This document shows positions 1-9,723 of a stretch of 64,000 nt of DNA, in pieces. Below the pieces are notes generated by a model. That model was not told the DNA's origin and searched no databases. It worked only from the letters and a program-made list of their open reading frames with translations. The first letter of the stretch is position 1. Every line of letters begins with the position of its first letter. The DNA is from Sphingosinicella sp. GTDB lineage: Bacteria > Pseudomonadota > Alphaproteobacteria > Sphingomonadales > Sphingomonadaceae. Both the position numbers and the translations under genes were made by a program. The stretch spans positions 47,616-111,615 of the forward strand of contig NZ_JACESP010000011.1 in the NCBI RefSeq assembly GCF_013911755.1, written 5' to 3'.

Positions 1-657
1 CTCCTCCACACATCGTCCGAAGGCAAGGTTCTGGAAGACCCGTGGGAGGAAGTCCCCGACTACGTCTTCTCGCGCACCGTGAACCCGGAAGACGCGCCCG
101 ACACGCCCGAATACATCACCGTCGAGTTCGACGCAGGCGACGCGGTCGCGGTCAACGGCGAGCCTTTGTCCCCCGCCAACCTCCTCGCCAAGCTCAATGA
201 CTACGGCCGCACGCATGGCATCGGTCGTCTCGACCTCGTCGAGAACCGCTTCGTCGGCATGAAGTCGCGCGGCATGTACGAAACCCCCGGCGGCACCATC
301 CTCCACACCGCCCACCGCGCCATCGAGCAGCTCACCCTCGACCGCGGCGCCGCCCACCTCAAGGACGAACTCGGCCCGCGCTATGCCGAGCTCGTCTACA
401 ACGGCTTCTGGTTCAGCCCCGAGCGCGAGATGCTCCAGGCCGCCATCGATCACAGCCAGCAAAAGGTCAGCGGCACCGTCCGGCTCAAGCTCTACAAGGG
501 CTCGGCATGGGTCGTCGGCCGCAAGTCGCCGAACTCGCTCTATTCCGAAAAGGTCGTCACCTTCGAAGACGACGCCGGCGCCTACGACCAGCGCGACGCC
601 GAAGGCTTCATCAAGCTGAACGCGCTGCGCCTGCGGCTTCTGGGGCGGCGGGGCTGA
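1..657 (+). CDS. argG: Argininosuccinate synthase, C-terminal part (5' end outside window)
   Basis: Catalyses the ATP-dependent condensation of citrulline and aspartate in arginine biosynthesis, in the cytoplasm. The frame is open from base 1 and gives 218 residues; a full ArgG is about 400, so roughly the first 180 are missing. Family signatures are the stretch beginning LEDPWEE near the left edge, [15 protein letters not shown] and [13 protein letters not shown] in the middle, and the tail ending [14 protein letters not shown]. The stop at 655-657 lies inside the 3' end of the convergent GtrA-GT87 gene (47-bp tail-to-tail overlap). Identification is firm; only the start is unseen. Confidence 0.96.
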   Translation, partial: LLHTSSEGKVLEDPWEEVPDYVFSRTVNPEDAPDTPEYITVEFDAGDAVAVNGEPLSPANLLAKLNDYGRTHGIGRLDLVENRFVGMKSRGMYETPGGTILHTAHRAIEQLTLDRGAAHLKDELGPRYAELVYNGFWFSPEREMLQAAIDHSQQKVSGTVRLKLYKGSAWVVGRKSPNSLYSEKVVTFEDDAGAYDQRDAEGFIKLNALRLRLLGRRG

Positions 658-2230
658 ACGGTTCTGCCGCGCACGATGTGGCCATTCGATATTGCGCAGC
701 CAGAAGTCCTAGAATGCCCAACGGCAGGATGGGCCACCCTTGCATGTTAAAGATGAACACGATTACCGGTGTCAAAAATGCAATTGTGATCGCGAGGCGT
801 TCTAAAAGGCTGAGCCATCGCTGGTAGCGAGCGAGGGTCACAATCGCAGCCAATGACACCACTGTCATGTCGTAGTTAAATGCATAGGGCAAAATCAGGA
901 ATGTGGCTGTGGCAACGATAAGCCCCAGATCTTGGTTACTTATGCGTCGCCATGCGGATATCAGAACAACAGCTATTGCGGTCACCGCGATAGTGATTTG
1001 CAGTATACCTGCGACGGCTTCTCCGCAGATCAATCGAAAGCTGACCCAAACCGTGGGCATCATCCTTGGATAAAGATACTTGATCGGGTCTATATCCGTA
1101 ATCAAATCGTTCTGGTATCCGAGCGTATCAGTAATCCATTGCCTCCAAAGCTCAAAACCAAACAGCGATCCGCTAGTAGCTACGAGCAGCAAGGTGATAA
1201 CCGTAGCTGATCCGAAGGCGCGCCACTCGCCGCGAACAACAAGTACAAGGGGAATAAGAACTCCAAGATGAGGCTTGATTGTCATCAGGCCAAAAAGCAC
1301 TCCAGCACGAAGCGGGTGCTGACTCAGCCAGGCAAATCCCGCGAGCAGCATAGCCCCGATTACAAAGCCATAATGTCCCGCCCAAATGTTGATCATGGAG
1401 GCCGGCAGGATGATGACGGACCAAAGCGGCACGGTGGTGCCGGAAACGTAAGACTTTGCCGCTGCAACGAACGCACCGCCACTTACAATTATCCAAGTCA
1501 GCAATGCCGGCACGTACCCCATAAGCGCAAAAGGAAATATGAACAGAAGAACATGCGGAGGATAGGAAAAATTATGAATGCCAATTCTGGGGTCGATAAT
1601 CTTCCTTTGAAATTCTGCATACGACACTAGGTCGTATAAGTCTTCTAGATTTCCATTAAATAATATATTTGCGCCGGTCCAAACATTTACAAAATCACGA
1701 CCTATTAATGAATTGCTTGCCGTAACAATAATACCGTCAGCACCCATAATATCTGATGCTAGATAAATTCCCCCTCCAAAAGCGCCAAATAATATCAAGA
1801 AAATCAAAAAATAATTGTTTTTATCATTTCCTTCTGTATTATTTTCTTTATATTTTCTTCTGAATACAAATAACTTGTAAAATGAGAAATTAAACCCCAT
1901 TGCAAATATCGTTGCACCCGCGAAAGCAGAAATTATAGGTACACCAGCGTAGGTAAGCGTAGAGAACACGACCGCATTGATTGCGAGGCCGCCTAGCGAG
2001 GCGAGGACGTAGCGGCGAAACTCAAGAAGAGTTGGGGCGGTCGTTATCCGAAAACTCCAACGTCGATTACCAAGCCATGTCGTAACAATTGCCAAAGCCA
2101 AGGATGGAAATTGTGCCAGATAAGGTGTGAGACCAATCTGGGTCAGCAGTTCCAAACAGACTGTTGCAACGACAAAGGCCACGGCGCCGACGACAAGGAA
2201 CATCGAAGTTTCGCGAGCGATACTTTTCAC
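611..2230 (-). CDS. GtrA-like / GT87 (DUF2029) fusion membrane protein
   Basis: A 539-residue polytopic membrane protein. Residues about 8-125 form a GtrA-type four-helix domain (lipid-linked sugar translocation). Residues about 140-520 look like a GT87/DUF2029 polyprenyl-phosphate mannosyltransferase-type domain, with many helices and the motif FSYPPH. The GTG start overlaps the stop of the upstream GT2 gene by 4 bp (GTGA), so translation is probably coupled; together they suggest a lipid-phosphate sugar donor made by GT2, flipped by GtrA and used by GT87. The segment at about 1630-1900 (residues 110-200, spanning the domain joint) is strikingly AT-rich and rich in Asn, Lys and Ile, unlike its flanks. 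The last 15 or so codons run antisense to argG. Domain calls are by pattern; the substrate is unknown. Confidence 0.8.
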   Translation of the reverse strand: MKSIARETSMFLVVGAVAFVVATVCLELLTQIGLTPYLAQFPSLALAIVTTWLGNRRWSFRITTAPTLLEFRRYVLASLGGLAINAVVFSTLTYAGVPIISAFAGATIFAMGFNFSFYKLFVFRRKYKENNTEGNDKNNYFLIFLILFGAFGGGIYLASDIMGADGIIVTASNSLIGRDFVNVWTGANILFNGNLEDLYDLVSYAEFQRKIIDPRIGIHNFSYPPHVLLFIFPFALMGYVPALLTWIIVSGGAFVAAAKSYVSGTTVPLWSVIILPASMINIWAGHYGFVIGAMLLAGFAWLSQHPLRAGVLFGLMTIKPHLGVLIPLVLVVRGEWRAFGSATVITLLLVATSGSLFGFELWRQWITDTLGYQNDLITDIDPIKYLYPRMMPTVWVSFRLICGEAVAGILQITIAVTAIAVVLISAWRRISNQDLGLIVATATFLILPYAFNYDMTVVSLAAIVTLARYQRWLSLLERLAITIAFLTPVIVFIFNMQGWPILPLGILGLLAAQYRMATSCAAEPFSPAAPEAAGAARSA

Positions 2231-3201
2231 GGCGTGGGCAGCCCGCGCTGCATCAGGAGGAACATGCGCTTCAACTCAACGCGCGAGCGCGATACCGAGT
2301 CCAGTATGAGTCCGCAGATCGCCGACATCACGGCGATGATCATCAGTGCGGCGGCGAGGACTGCCGTGGGGATGCGCGGCACAAGGCCCGTTTGAAGGTA
2401 TTCAGCAACGACCGGCAGGCCAAACACCAGCGACGCGAGCGTAAGCAGCGTGGCCAGCCCCCCGAAAAAGAATGCGGGCCGTGTTTCCTTCAGCAGCAGA
2501 AAGAATACTGACAAGATACGAAACCCGTCGCGGAAGGTGCGAAGTTTGCTCTCGGAGCCTTCCGGACGCACGCCGTAATCAGTCTCGATCTCCGCGACCG
2601 GCAGCATTAGTTGGCTTGCGTGAACCGACATTTCGGTTTCGATCTCGAAACCGCGGCTCACCGCCGGAAACGACTTCGCGAAACGGCGGCTGAACACTCG
2701 GTAGCCGGAGAAGATGTCGCTGAAATCGTCGCCGAACATCCACTGAAACACGCCGTTGAACAGGCGGTTGCCGAGTGCGTGTCCGGATCGTCCTGCGTCC
2801 TGCCGCACACCGCGCCGTGTTCCTACGACCATGTCGAGCCTGCGCTCGACGAGCGCCTGCACGAGTGTCGGCGCATCTGCCGCCGCGTACGTGCCGTCGC
2901 CGTCCGCCATCACATAGATGTCAGCGTCGACCTCGGCGAACATGCGGCGCACCACATGCCCCTTGCCCTGCCGCATTTCGCGAATAACGATCGCGCCCGC
3001 ATTCTCGGCCACGCGCGCCGTGTTATCCGAGGAGTTGTTGTCGAACACGTAGATGACCGCACCGGGAAGCGCCTCCGCAAAGCCCGCGATCACGTCCGCA
3101 ATCGTCGCGGCCTCGTTGTAGCACGGCAGCACGACGGCAGTCGAAAGCCCGACGCGCGGATGCGCGGTGTCAAATTGGGAGGCGGAGGGCAGGGAAACCA
3201 T
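2227..3201 (-). CDS. Family 2 glycosyltransferase, dolichol-phosphate-sugar synthase type
   Basis: A 324-residue GT-A fold transferase with two C-terminal membrane helices, likely making a polyprenyl-phosphate sugar on the cytoplasmic face of the inner membrane. Visible motifs are VVLPCYNEAATI (about 22-35), VFDNNSSDNT (about 52-62) and the metal-binding MADGDGTY (about 96-103); two hydrophobic segments follow residue 240. The frame is open 63 bp further up, but the ATG at 3201 is preceded by GAGGAACGACA, a well-placed ribosome site, so it is preferred. It is the first gene of a two-gene unit with the GtrA-GT87 fusion. The exact sugar is not predictable. Confidence 0.88.
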   Translation of the reverse strand: MVSLPSASQFDTAHPRVGLSTAVVLPCYNEAATIADVIAGFAEALPGAVIYVFDNNSSDNTARVAENAGAIVIREMRQGKGHVVRRMFAEVDADIYVMADGDGTYAAADAPTLVQALVERRLDMVVGTRRGVRQDAGRSGHALGNRLFNGVFQWMFGDDFSDIFSGYRVFSRRFAKSFPAVSRGFEIETEMSVHASQLMLPVAEIETDYGVRPEGSESKLRTFRDGFRILSVFFLLLKETRPAFFFGGLATLLTLASLVFGLPVVAEYLQTGLVPRIPTAVLAAALMIIAVMSAICGLILDSVSRSRVELKRMFLLMQRGLPTP

Positions 3202-3326
3202 TGTCGTTCCTCGGCAGACGGAGTGATCTGATGCCGCCGAACCTAAAGCGGCGATGGCTTCCAACTGGTTAATATCGCGGCCCTTCGAAGCCGACTGTTA
3301 ACCATGCTCGTCGTAGATCAGCGCGC

Positions 3327-5102
3327 ATGAATACGGATCGGACCCGCGGCTTCCTCGTGCCGCTGCTCATCATCTGGCTGCTCGCCGCGCTCGCGCTCAC
3401 GATCGTGAACCGCGCGGATATCGCCGCGCTCGACCTTCCCGATACCGACGACGCGCAGCGGCTGATGCAGGTGCGCGACTGGCTCGGCGGTCAGGCGTGG
3501 GGCGATGTCGACCAGCACCGTATGAACCCGCCCGCGGGCGCGAACATGCACTGGTCGCGCCTCGTCGACCTGCCGATCGGCGCGATCATCGTCGTCACCG
3601 AGCCCGTTTTCGGCCGCGCCGTCGCCGAGCGTATCGCCGGCACCGCCGTGCCGCTCCTTGCGCTTCTCGTCACGATGGGCGCCGCCGCGCTCGCCGCATT
3701 CCGTCTCGCCGGGCGGCAGGCGGCCATCCTCGCGGCGGTGTTCATCGCTGCAAGCGGCCAGATCTTGTCACTGTTCAAGCCGCTCAGAATCGATCACCAC
3801 AACTGGCAGATCGCCTTCATGCTCTGCGCCGTCGCCGCGCTCGCCGATCCGCGCCGCCGCTTCTCGTCGGGTATCCTTGCCGGTCTCGCCACCGTCGCAG
3901 CGCTCGTCATCGGACTTGAGATGCTCCCGCACCTCGTCGTCGCCGGCGCCATCCTGGTTCTCGGCTGGTGCCGTGACCCGGCACTCGGGCGAGTGCTCGC
4001 GGGCTACGGCGTCGCACTTGCCGTGGGCGCAGCGCTTGCCTTTCCGGCGTTCGTGCCACCCGCGCGCTGGTGGTCCGCCGCGTGCGACGCCTTCTCGCCC
4101 GTCTATGCCGCGCCGCTCGTGTTCGGCGGCGCGCTTGCCGCGATCCTGCCGCAGATCGATGTGCTCACGTCACCGCTGAGGCGCGCTATCGCGGCGGCGA
4201 TCGGCTTCGCGAGCGTCGGCGTCGCCGTGCTCGTCGCCTTTCCGCACTGCGCGGGCGGCCCGATGGCGATGCTCGACCCCGCGTTCCTGCCGGTCCTCGC
4301 CCGCATCAGCGAGGCGCGTTCGATCGTCAGCTACCTCGGCACCGAGCCCGAAACCGCGATCGTGTTCGGCCTCTACCCCTTCATCGGCATCGCCTGCGCG
4401 TTCGTGATGCTGCGCCGCGCGGACGCCGACAGCCGCTTCGGCTGGGCCCTCGTCTTCGGCCTCCTCGCCACCACGACATGGCTGATGTTCCTGCAGCTCC
4501 GCGCTGCGACCGGGCCGAACGCGCTCGCCGCGATCGCCGCAGCCGCCGTCGCAGCGATGCTGCTGCCCCGCGCCCGCGCGATCCCGTCGACACTGCCGCG
4601 CCTCGGCGCAACCATGCTCGTGCTCGTCGGCCTCACCAGCGCGCTTCCCATGTTCGCCGCGCTCGCGACGAAGCGTATCGGCGGCTCCGGCAATGCCGCC
4701 CCCGCGACCGCACCTCTCCCCTCGTGCACCGCATCCGCGACACTCGCGCCGCTGAACGACGTGCCCAAGGGCATCATCGCCGACGTGTTCGACATGGGGC
4801 CTGCGATCCTCGTCCACACGCCGCACAGCGTCATCGCCGGCCCCTACCACCGCAATGCGGCCTCTATCGCCGATTCCGTCCGCCTGTGGCGTGCAGGAGA
4901 CGATGAAGCGAAGGCCATCGCCGCCCGCTACAGCGCGACCTATATGCTCGGCTGTGTCGGCACGAACGACCTCGCGGCCGCGAAAAAGGAAGCCCCCGAG
5001 GGGTTGTGGGCGCGGCTTGAGGGCGGAGAGGTTCCCGCGTGGCTCGAACCCGTGCCGATGCCCAAGGGTTCGCCCCTGCGGCTCTATCGGGTCAAAGGCT
5101 GA
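3327..5102 (+). CDS. Polytopic membrane protein, GT-C glycosyltransferase-like
   Basis: 591 residues with an N-terminal membrane anchor, a conserved first loop (LPDTDDAQRLMQVRDWL, then MHWSRLVDLPIG) and roughly ten further hydrophobic segments, ending in a soluble tail. An acidic DxDD motif right after the first helix and a following loop rich in R, W, D and H resemble oligosaccharyltransferase/STT3-like GT-C enzymes. It sits divergently beside the GT2/GtrA-GT87 pair, which supports a role in transferring lipid-linked sugars, but this is inference. Proteins of this kind are sometimes labelled AcrB-like; no RND features are visible here. The 3' end overlaps marC by 11 bp. Confidence 0.65.
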   Translation: MNTDRTRGFLVPLLIIWLLAALALTIVNRADIAALDLPDTDDAQRLMQVRDWLGGQAWGDVDQHRMNPPAGANMHWSRLVDLPIGAIIVVTEPVFGRAVAERIAGTAVPLLALLVTMGAAALAAFRLAGRQAAILAAVFIAASGQILSLFKPLRIDHHNWQIAFMLCAVAALADPRRRFSSGILAGLATVAALVIGLEMLPHLVVAGAILVLGWCRDPALGRVLAGYGVALAVGAALAFPAFVPPARWWSAACDAFSPVYAAPLVFGGALAAILPQIDVLTSPLRRAIAAAIGFASVGVAVLVAFPHCAGGPMAMLDPAFLPVLARISEARSIVSYLGTEPETAIVFGLYPFIGIACAFVMLRRADADSRFGWALVFGLLATTTWLMFLQLRAATGPNALAAIAAAAVAAMLLPRARAIPSTLPRLGATMLVLVGLTSALPMFAALATKRIGGSGNAAPATAPLPSCTASATLAPLNDVPKGIIADVFDMGPAILVHTPHSVIAGPYHRNAASIADSVRLWRAGDDEAKAIAARYSATYMLGCVGTNDLAAAKKEAPEGLWARLEGGEVPAWLEPVPMPKGSPLRLYRVKG

Positions 5103-5712
5103 AGCTCGCCCGGATTCCGTCGATCACATACTGCGCAGCGAGCGCGGCGAGGATGACACCGAGCAGCCGCGTGATCATCGCCTCGATCTTCTCGCCGAGC
5201 AACCGCATCAGCGGCCCGGCGGTCAGAAGCGCGAGCAGCGTCAGCGCCAGCACGATGCCGAGTGCGGCAAGCACCACGCTGCGCTCCACCCAGCCGTTCG
5301 CCTGCGAGGTGAGCAGCATCACGCTCGCGATCGAGCCCGGCCCGGCGAGCATCGGGATCGCCATCGGGAACACCGAGACGTCCTCGATCTCCTTTGACGC
5401 CACCTCCTGCGCGCGCGAATTGCGCCGTTCGGTGCGCTTTTCGAACACCATTTCGGACGCGATCAGGAACAGGAGGATGCCGCCAGCGATGCGGAACGCA
5501 TCAAGGCTGATGCCGAGCGCCGCGAGCATCCCCTTGCCGAGGAAGGCGAAGAAAAGCAGCACCGCCGCCGCCACGAGTACCGAGCGGATCGCCATCGAGC
5601 GCCGCTGCTGCGCGGAGGCGCCCGCCGTCAGCGAAGAATAGATCGGCGCACACCCCGGCGGATCGATCACCACGAACAGCGTGGCGAGCGCCGAGATGAA
5701 CAGCTCCGTCAC
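5092..5712 (-). CDS. MarC-family integral membrane protein
   Basis: 206 residues, six predicted membrane helices, matching the MarC/UPF0056 family in length and pattern: [13 protein letters not shown] near the start, then [12 protein letters not shown] and [18 protein letters not shown]. The MarC biochemical role is unresolved; early links to multiple antibiotic resistance were not upheld. The start overlaps the folD stop by 4 bp, so it is probably co-translated with folD. The 3' end overlaps the convergent GT-C-like gene. Confidence 0.9.
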   Translation of the reverse strand: MTELFISALATLFVVIDPPGCAPIYSSLTAGASAQQRRSMAIRSVLVAAAVLLFFAFLGKGMLAALGISLDAFRIAGGILLFLIASEMVFEKRTERRNSRAQEVASKEIEDVSVFPMAIPMLAGPGSIASVMLLTSQANGWVERSVVLAALGIVLALTLLALLTAGPLMRLLGEKIEAMITRLLGVILAALAAQYVIDGIRASFSL

Positions 5713-6611
5713 GACAGGCCTTCGGGTGCGGGTAGCCCGGCGCGGCGATGCGCGGCGACGAGCGTGTTGCGCAGAAGCACGGCGATCGTCATCGGCCCGA
5801 CACCGCCCGGCACCGGCGTCACCGCGCTCGCGGTCTCCATGGCCTCGGCGTAGGCAACGTCGCCGACGAGCCGCGTCTTGCCCTCGCCGCGTTCCGGCGC
5901 CGCGATGCGATTGATGCCGACATCAATCACGACCGCGCCCGGCTTTAGCCAGTCGCCGCGTACCATTTCGGGGCGGCCGACGGCAGCAATCACGATATCC
6001 GCCTCGCGCACCACCGAAGGCAGCTCAGCCGTGCGGCTGTGCGCAATGGTGACGGTTGCGTTCGCCGCGAGCAGAAGCTGCGCCATCGGCTTGCCGACGA
6101 TGTTCGATCGGCCGATCACGACTGCGCGCTTCCCCGAAAGGTCGCGGCCGATCCGGTCTTCGAGCAGCATCATGCAACCGAGCGGCGTGCACGGCACGAG
6201 CCCGGGAAGCCCGGTCGCGAGCCGCCCCGCGTTCACGATGTGAAACCCGTCCACATCCTTTTCGGGGTCGATCGCCTCGATCACCGCGCTCTCGCGCATG
6301 TGCTTGGGGAGCGGCATCTGCACCAGGATGCCGTCGACGTTCTCGTCCGCGTTCAGCGTTTCGACGAGCGCGATCAGATCGGCCTCGGGCGTGTCGGCGG
6401 CCAGCCGATGCTCGAAGCTCACCATGCCGGCCTCGACTGTCGCCTTGTGCTTGGAGCCGACATAGACCTGGCTCGCCGGGTCCTCGCCGACGAGCACGAC
6501 CGCGAGGCCCGGTCTGCGCCCGGTCGCCGCGAGAAACGGCGCAACCGCGGCGGACACACGTCCGCGGAGGCCATCGGCAAATGCCTTGCCGTCGATACGC
6601 TCAGCCGTCAT
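5709..6611 (-). CDS. folD: Methylenetetrahydrofolate dehydrogenase / cyclohydrolase
   Basis: Bifunctional cytoplasmic enzyme of one-carbon metabolism that oxidises 5,10-methylene-THF with NADP and hydrolyses the methenyl product to 10-formyl-THF. 300 residues, the usual length. The catalytic lysine lies in YVGSKHKA, the nucleotide-binding loop in [16 protein letters not shown], and the closing signature is PGGVGPMT. Only 10 bp separate it from yggT upstream, and its stop overlaps the marC start, so yggT-folD-marC looks like one transcription unit. Confidence 0.97.
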   Translation of the reverse strand: MTAERIDGKAFADGLRGRVSAAVAPFLAATGRRPGLAVVLVGEDPASQVYVGSKHKATVEAGMVSFEHRLAADTPEADLIALVETLNADENVDGILVQMPLPKHMRESAVIEAIDPEKDVDGFHIVNAGRLATGLPGLVPCTPLGCMMLLEDRIGRDLSGKRAVVIGRSNIVGKPMAQLLLAANATVTIAHSRTAELPSVVREADIVIAAVGRPEMVRGDWLKPGAVVIDVGINRIAAPERGEGKTRLVGDVAYAEAMETASAVTPVPGGVGPMTIAVLLRNTLVAAHRRAGLPAPEGLS

Positions 6612-6621
6612 TTGAAAACTT

Positions 6622-6924
6622 TCAGCCCGCCATGATGTCGAAAACCAGCGCCGGAACCAGCCGCTGGATGAGGATGAGGCCGAGTATCAGCACCATCGGC
6701 GAAAGGTCGATACCGCCGAGATCGGGGAGCACGCGCCGGATCGGCCGCATCATCGGCTCCGTCAGCCGGTCGAGCCCGGTCAGCAGGCTGCGGACGAATT
6801 GATTACTGGTGTTGATGACGTTGAACGCCACCAGCCAGCTGATGATGACCTGCGCGATGATGATCCAGATCACGAGCTGGATGACCATCGTGAAGATACC
6901 GAGCAGAGCTGCGACCGTATTCAT
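6622..6924 (-). CDS. YggT-family small membrane protein
   Basis: 100 residues with two strongly hydrophobic segments (about 8-32 and 74-97) flanking the conserved loop [24 protein letters not shown], the hallmark of the YggT/CCB3 family of membrane proteins linked to osmotic stress and cell envelope function. The reading frame is open much further upstream, across the MarR gene, but the residues there are arginine/alanine-rich shadow sequence; the ATG at 6924 starts the recognisable family. Followed at 10 bp by folD. Confidence 0.9.
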   Translation of the reverse strand: MNTVAALLGIFTMVIQLVIWIIIAQVIISWLVAFNVINTSNQFVRSLLTGLDRLTEPMMRPIRRVLPDLGGIDLSPMVLILGLILIQRLVPALVFDIMAG

Positions 6925-6962
6925 GCGAGTCCATTCCTTGGCACACCGTGCAGGCCTGTCTC

Positions 6963-7418
6963 CTAACCGCGCACCGAAACGGTGTCCACCGCGTCCTCCG
7001 CGCCGAGCCCGTTCTCGATCGCATCGATCGCGGCGAGCAACCCCGCTTTGTCGCAGCGCGCCGCGATATCCGCCTCGATCGCGAGCACGCCGGGCGCGAT
7101 CTCGCCGTACAGGCGCTCGCCCTCCGCCGTCAGCGTCAGGCGCGAGGTGCGGCCGTCGCGGTCGTCGGCCTCGCGGCGCATGAGCCCGCGCGCGATGAGT
7201 GCGGAAACGGCGCGGCTCACCGTCGCTTTCTCCATCGGCGTCATCCGCACCACGTCCTGCGCGCTCCGCCCCGGCTTCTCCGCGACCGCCGCGAGCACGC
7301 GCCACTGCGGCGAGGACAGCCCGCAGCCTTCATAGACGCGCGCGAGCCGCTGGCTCAGCCGGTCGGAGAGCACCGCGACGCGGTAGGGCAGGAACGTGTC
7401 GAGACGGATCGGAGGCAT
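6963..7418 (-). CDS. MarR-family transcriptional regulator
   Basis: 151 residues from the ATG at 7418; a longer frame to 7499 would run into the hpd start region and is rejected. The winged-helix core is visible: [61 protein letters not shown]. It is divergent from the tyrosine catabolic operon, and the shared 80-bp gap holds a perfect 16-bp palindrome inside the hpd promoter, so it probably represses hpd-hmgA-fahA and perhaps itself, with an aromatic pathway metabolite as ligand (inference). yggT lies 38 bp downstream on the same strand. Confidence 0.9.
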   Translation of the reverse strand: MPPIRLDTFLPYRVAVLSDRLSQRLARVYEGCGLSSPQWRVLAAVAEKPGRSAQDVVRMTPMEKATVSRAVSALIARGLMRREADDRDGRTSRLTLTAEGERLYGEIAPGVLAIEADIAARCDKAGLLAAIDAIENGLGAEDAVDTVSVRG

Positions 7419-7428
7419 ATCGTTCCAC

Positions 7429-7457
7429 TTGCAACAAGTTTCATATGAAACTAATAT
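7429..7457 (+). promoter_or_regulatory. Sigma-70-type promoter of the tyrosine catabolic operon
   Basis: TTGCAA at 7429-7434 and TAATAT at 7452-7457 are separated by exactly 17 bp, giving a good housekeeping promoter with predicted start near 7464. The leader would be about 35 nt and carries AGGGAGAG before the hpd ATG at 7499. The spacer is almost wholly the palindrome described next. Confidence 0.65.
7437..7452. promoter_or_regulatory. Perfect 16-bp palindrome, probable MarR operator
   Basis: AGTTTCATATGAAACT reads the same on both strands. It fills the -35/-10 spacer of the hpd promoter and touches the first base of the -10 box, and lies 19 bp from the MarR start codon. MarR dimers commonly bind 16-20 bp palindromes of this type, so occupation would block hpd transcription. 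Confidence 0.7.
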
Positions 7458-7498
7458 CACGGAATAACGACTCGAAGCAAATGAGGGAGAGAGCGTCA

Positions 7499-8581
7499 AT
7501 GGCCGACCTTTTCGAAAACCCGGCAGGGCTCGACGGATTCGAATTCCTGGAGTTCTCCGCGCAGGATCCCGCGCTCATTGATCGCGTGTTCCGCCAGCTC
7601 GGTTTCACCCCCATCGCGAAGCACCGCTCGAAGGATGTGACGCTGTACCGGCAGGGCCACGTCAACTTCCTGTTGAACGCCGAGCCGCGCTCGCCCGCCG
7701 CCTTCTTCGCCGAGGAACATGAAGCCGGCGCCTGCGCGATGGGCTTCCGCGTGAAGGATGCCGCGAAGGCTTACGCGCACGCCGTCGCGAACGGCGCCGA
7801 ACCCATGCCGACCTCCACGGGCTGGATGGAGCTTCGCCTCCCCGCCATCAAGGGCATCGGCGGCAGCCTCATCTATCTTATCGATCGCTACGGCGACGAT
7901 GCCGACATCTACGATATCGATTTCCGCTATTTCGAAGGCGTCGACCGCCATCCCAAGGGCGCGGGGCTGGAGATCATCGATCACCTGACGCACAACGTCT
8001 ATCGCGGCCGCATGAAGTTCTGGGCGGAGTTCTACGAGAAGCTCTTCAACTTCCGCGAGATCCGCTACTTCGACATCAAGGGCGAATACACCGGCCTCAC
8101 CAGCCGCGCGATGACGGCGCCGGACGGCAAAATCCGCATCCCCCTGAACGAGGAAGCCAAGCAGGGTGGCGGTCAGATCGAAGAATTCCTGATGGCGTTC
8201 AACGGCGAAGGCATCCAGCACGTCGCGCTCTCCACGAGCGACATCTACTCCACGATCGACAGCCTGAAGGCGCTCGGCCTGCCGTTCATGACCGCGCCGC
8301 CCGAGACCTATTATGCGATGCTCGATGAGCGCCTGCCCGGCCACGGCGAGCCCGTCGACGCGATGAAGTCCCGGGGCATCCTGCTCGACGGCTCCACCGA
8401 AAACAACGACCCGCGCCTGCTGCTCCAGATCTTCTCGGGCAACGTGCTCGGCCCGGTGTTCTTCGAAATCATTCAGCGCAAGAAAGACGAAGGCTTCGGC
8501 GAGGGCAATTTCAAGGCGCTGTTCGAATCGATCGAGCGCGACCAGATCGAGCGCGGCGTGCTCGAAACCGCGGAGGCCTGA
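7499..8581 (+). CDS. hpd: 4-hydroxyphenylpyruvate dioxygenase
   Basis: Fe(II) enzyme converting 4-hydroxyphenylpyruvate to homogentisate, step two of tyrosine breakdown. 360 residues in two VOC domains. The facial triad is readable as His165 (LTHNV), His241 (IQHVAL) and Glu323 (FFEIIQRK). The ATG at 7499 follows AGGGAGAGAGCGTCA and begins [16 protein letters not shown], a typical HPPD start; upstream in-frame codons belong to the shadow of the MarR gene. First gene of an operon followed after 3 bp by hmgA. Confidence 0.97.
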   Translation: MADLFENPAGLDGFEFLEFSAQDPALIDRVFRQLGFTPIAKHRSKDVTLYRQGHVNFLLNAEPRSPAAFFAEEHEAGACAMGFRVKDAAKAYAHAVANGAEPMPTSTGWMELRLPAIKGIGGSLIYLIDRYGDDADIYDIDFRYFEGVDRHPKGAGLEIIDHLTHNVYRGRMKFWAEFYEKLFNFREIRYFDIKGEYTGLTSRAMTAPDGKIRIPLNEEAKQGGGQIEEFLMAFNGEGIQHVALSTSDIYSTIDSLKALGLPFMTAPPETYYAMLDERLPGHGEPVDAMKSRGILLDGSTENNDPRLLLQIFSGNVLGPVFFEIIQRKKDEGFGEGNFKALFESIERDQIERGVLETAEA

Positions 8582-8584
8582 GCC

Positions 8585-9712
8585 ATGAAGCGCTACCTCA
8601 ATTTCCCGCTGGTGAAGGGCGAGGCGAGCCGCCAGGCGCACGCCGATCTTCCCGAAGGCACCTACGAGCGCGAGATGTCGAAGGAGGGCTTCTTCGGCCC
8701 CGCCGCCTTCTTCTATCACCGCAACCCGCCGACAGCGTGGACCGATTTCGACGGGCCGCTCGCGCCCCGCGCCTTCGATCTCACGCAGATCAACGAAGCA
8801 CCGAACTCGCTCTGGTCCGCCCCGGTGGTACTCCACAACAGCGCCACCGAAATCCGCCTGTGGCGTCTCGCCGACGCCATGACGGCGCTCGATCGCAACG
8901 GCGACGGCGATCAGCTGCTGTTCGTGCACCGCGGCAGCGGCGATTTCTTCTGCGATTTCGGCCATCTCGCGATCGGTCAGGGCGACTATGTCGTGATCCC
9001 GCGCGGCACGATGTGGCGCATCGTGCCCACCGAGCCGCTGCAGATCCTCGCCGTCGAGGCGACGAACTGCAGCTACACGCTCCCCGACAAGGGGCTGCTC
9101 GGCCCGCACGCGATCTTCGATCCGGCGGTCATGGATACGCCCGAGATCGATGAGGCCTTCCACGCGCAGCAGGGCGACACCGAAACGCGCGTCGCTGTAA
9201 AGAAGCGCGGGCAGGTTTCGTGGATGACCTATCCGTTCAACCCGCTCGACGCGGTGGGCTGGCACGGCGAGCTTTCGGTCGCACGCCTCAACGTGCGCGA
9301 CATCCGCCCGATCATGAGCCACCGCTACCATGTGCCGCCCTCGGCGCACACGACGTTCCTTGCCGACCGCTTCGTCATCTGCACCTTCGCGCCGCGCCCG
9401 TTCGAAACGGACCCGAAGGCGCTGAAGGTGCCGTTTTTCCACAACAACGACGATTACGACGAGGTGCTGTTCTACCACGACGGCGACTTCTTCAGCCGCG
9501 ACAACATCCACCCCGGCATGATGACGCTGCACCCCTGCGGCTTCACGCACGGCCCGCACCCCAAGGCGCTCACCCGGATGTTCGAGCAGCCCAAGCCGAT
9601 GACCGACGAGTATGCGGTGATGATCGACACGCGCGATCCGCTCGAAATCGGCGAAGCGGCTTCCGCTGTCGAATGGACCGGTTACAAGGATAGCTGGAAA
9701 AGCAAATCCTGA
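8585..9712 (+). CDS. hmgA: Homogentisate 1,2-dioxygenase (short type)
   Basis: Ring-cleaving Fe(II) dioxygenase giving maleylacetoacetate from homogentisate. 375 residues, shorter than the roughly 430-445 residue Pseudomonas and animal enzymes, but it keeps the cupin core and C-terminal active-site region (RPIMSHRYHVPPSAHTTF, PFFHNNDDYDEVLFYHDGDF, HPCGFTHGPHP). It lies 3 bp after hpd and 11 bp before the peptidase gene, clearly one operon. No maleylacetoacetate isomerase gene is present nearby; that step may be encoded elsewhere or be glutathione-dependent without a dedicated gene. Confidence 0.93.
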   Translation: MKRYLNFPLVKGEASRQAHADLPEGTYEREMSKEGFFGPAAFFYHRNPPTAWTDFDGPLAPRAFDLTQINEAPNSLWSAPVVLHNSATEIRLWRLADAMTALDRNGDGDQLLFVHRGSGDFFCDFGHLAIGQGDYVVIPRGTMWRIVPTEPLQILAVEATNCSYTLPDKGLLGPHAIFDPAVMDTPEIDEAFHAQQGDTETRVAVKKRGQVSWMTYPFNPLDAVGWHGELSVARLNVRDIRPIMSHRYHVPPSAHTTFLADRFVICTFAPRPFETDPKALKVPFFHNNDDYDEVLFYHDGDFFSRDNIHPGMMTLHPCGFTHGPHPKALTRMFEQPKPMTDEYAVMIDTRDPLEIGEAASAVEWTGYKDSWKSKS

Positions 9713-9723
9713 AGGGGGCCCAC

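Noticed and set aside
3290-3310. TTAACCATG, resembling a CtrA half-site upstream of the GT-C-like gene
   Set aside because: No second half-site at the expected 7-bp spacing; single 8-mers are expected by chance.
6622-7305. Longer yggT frame fused to sequence over the MarR gene
   Set aside because: The first 127 residues are a shadow of the MarR gene; the YggT family begins at the ATG at 6924.
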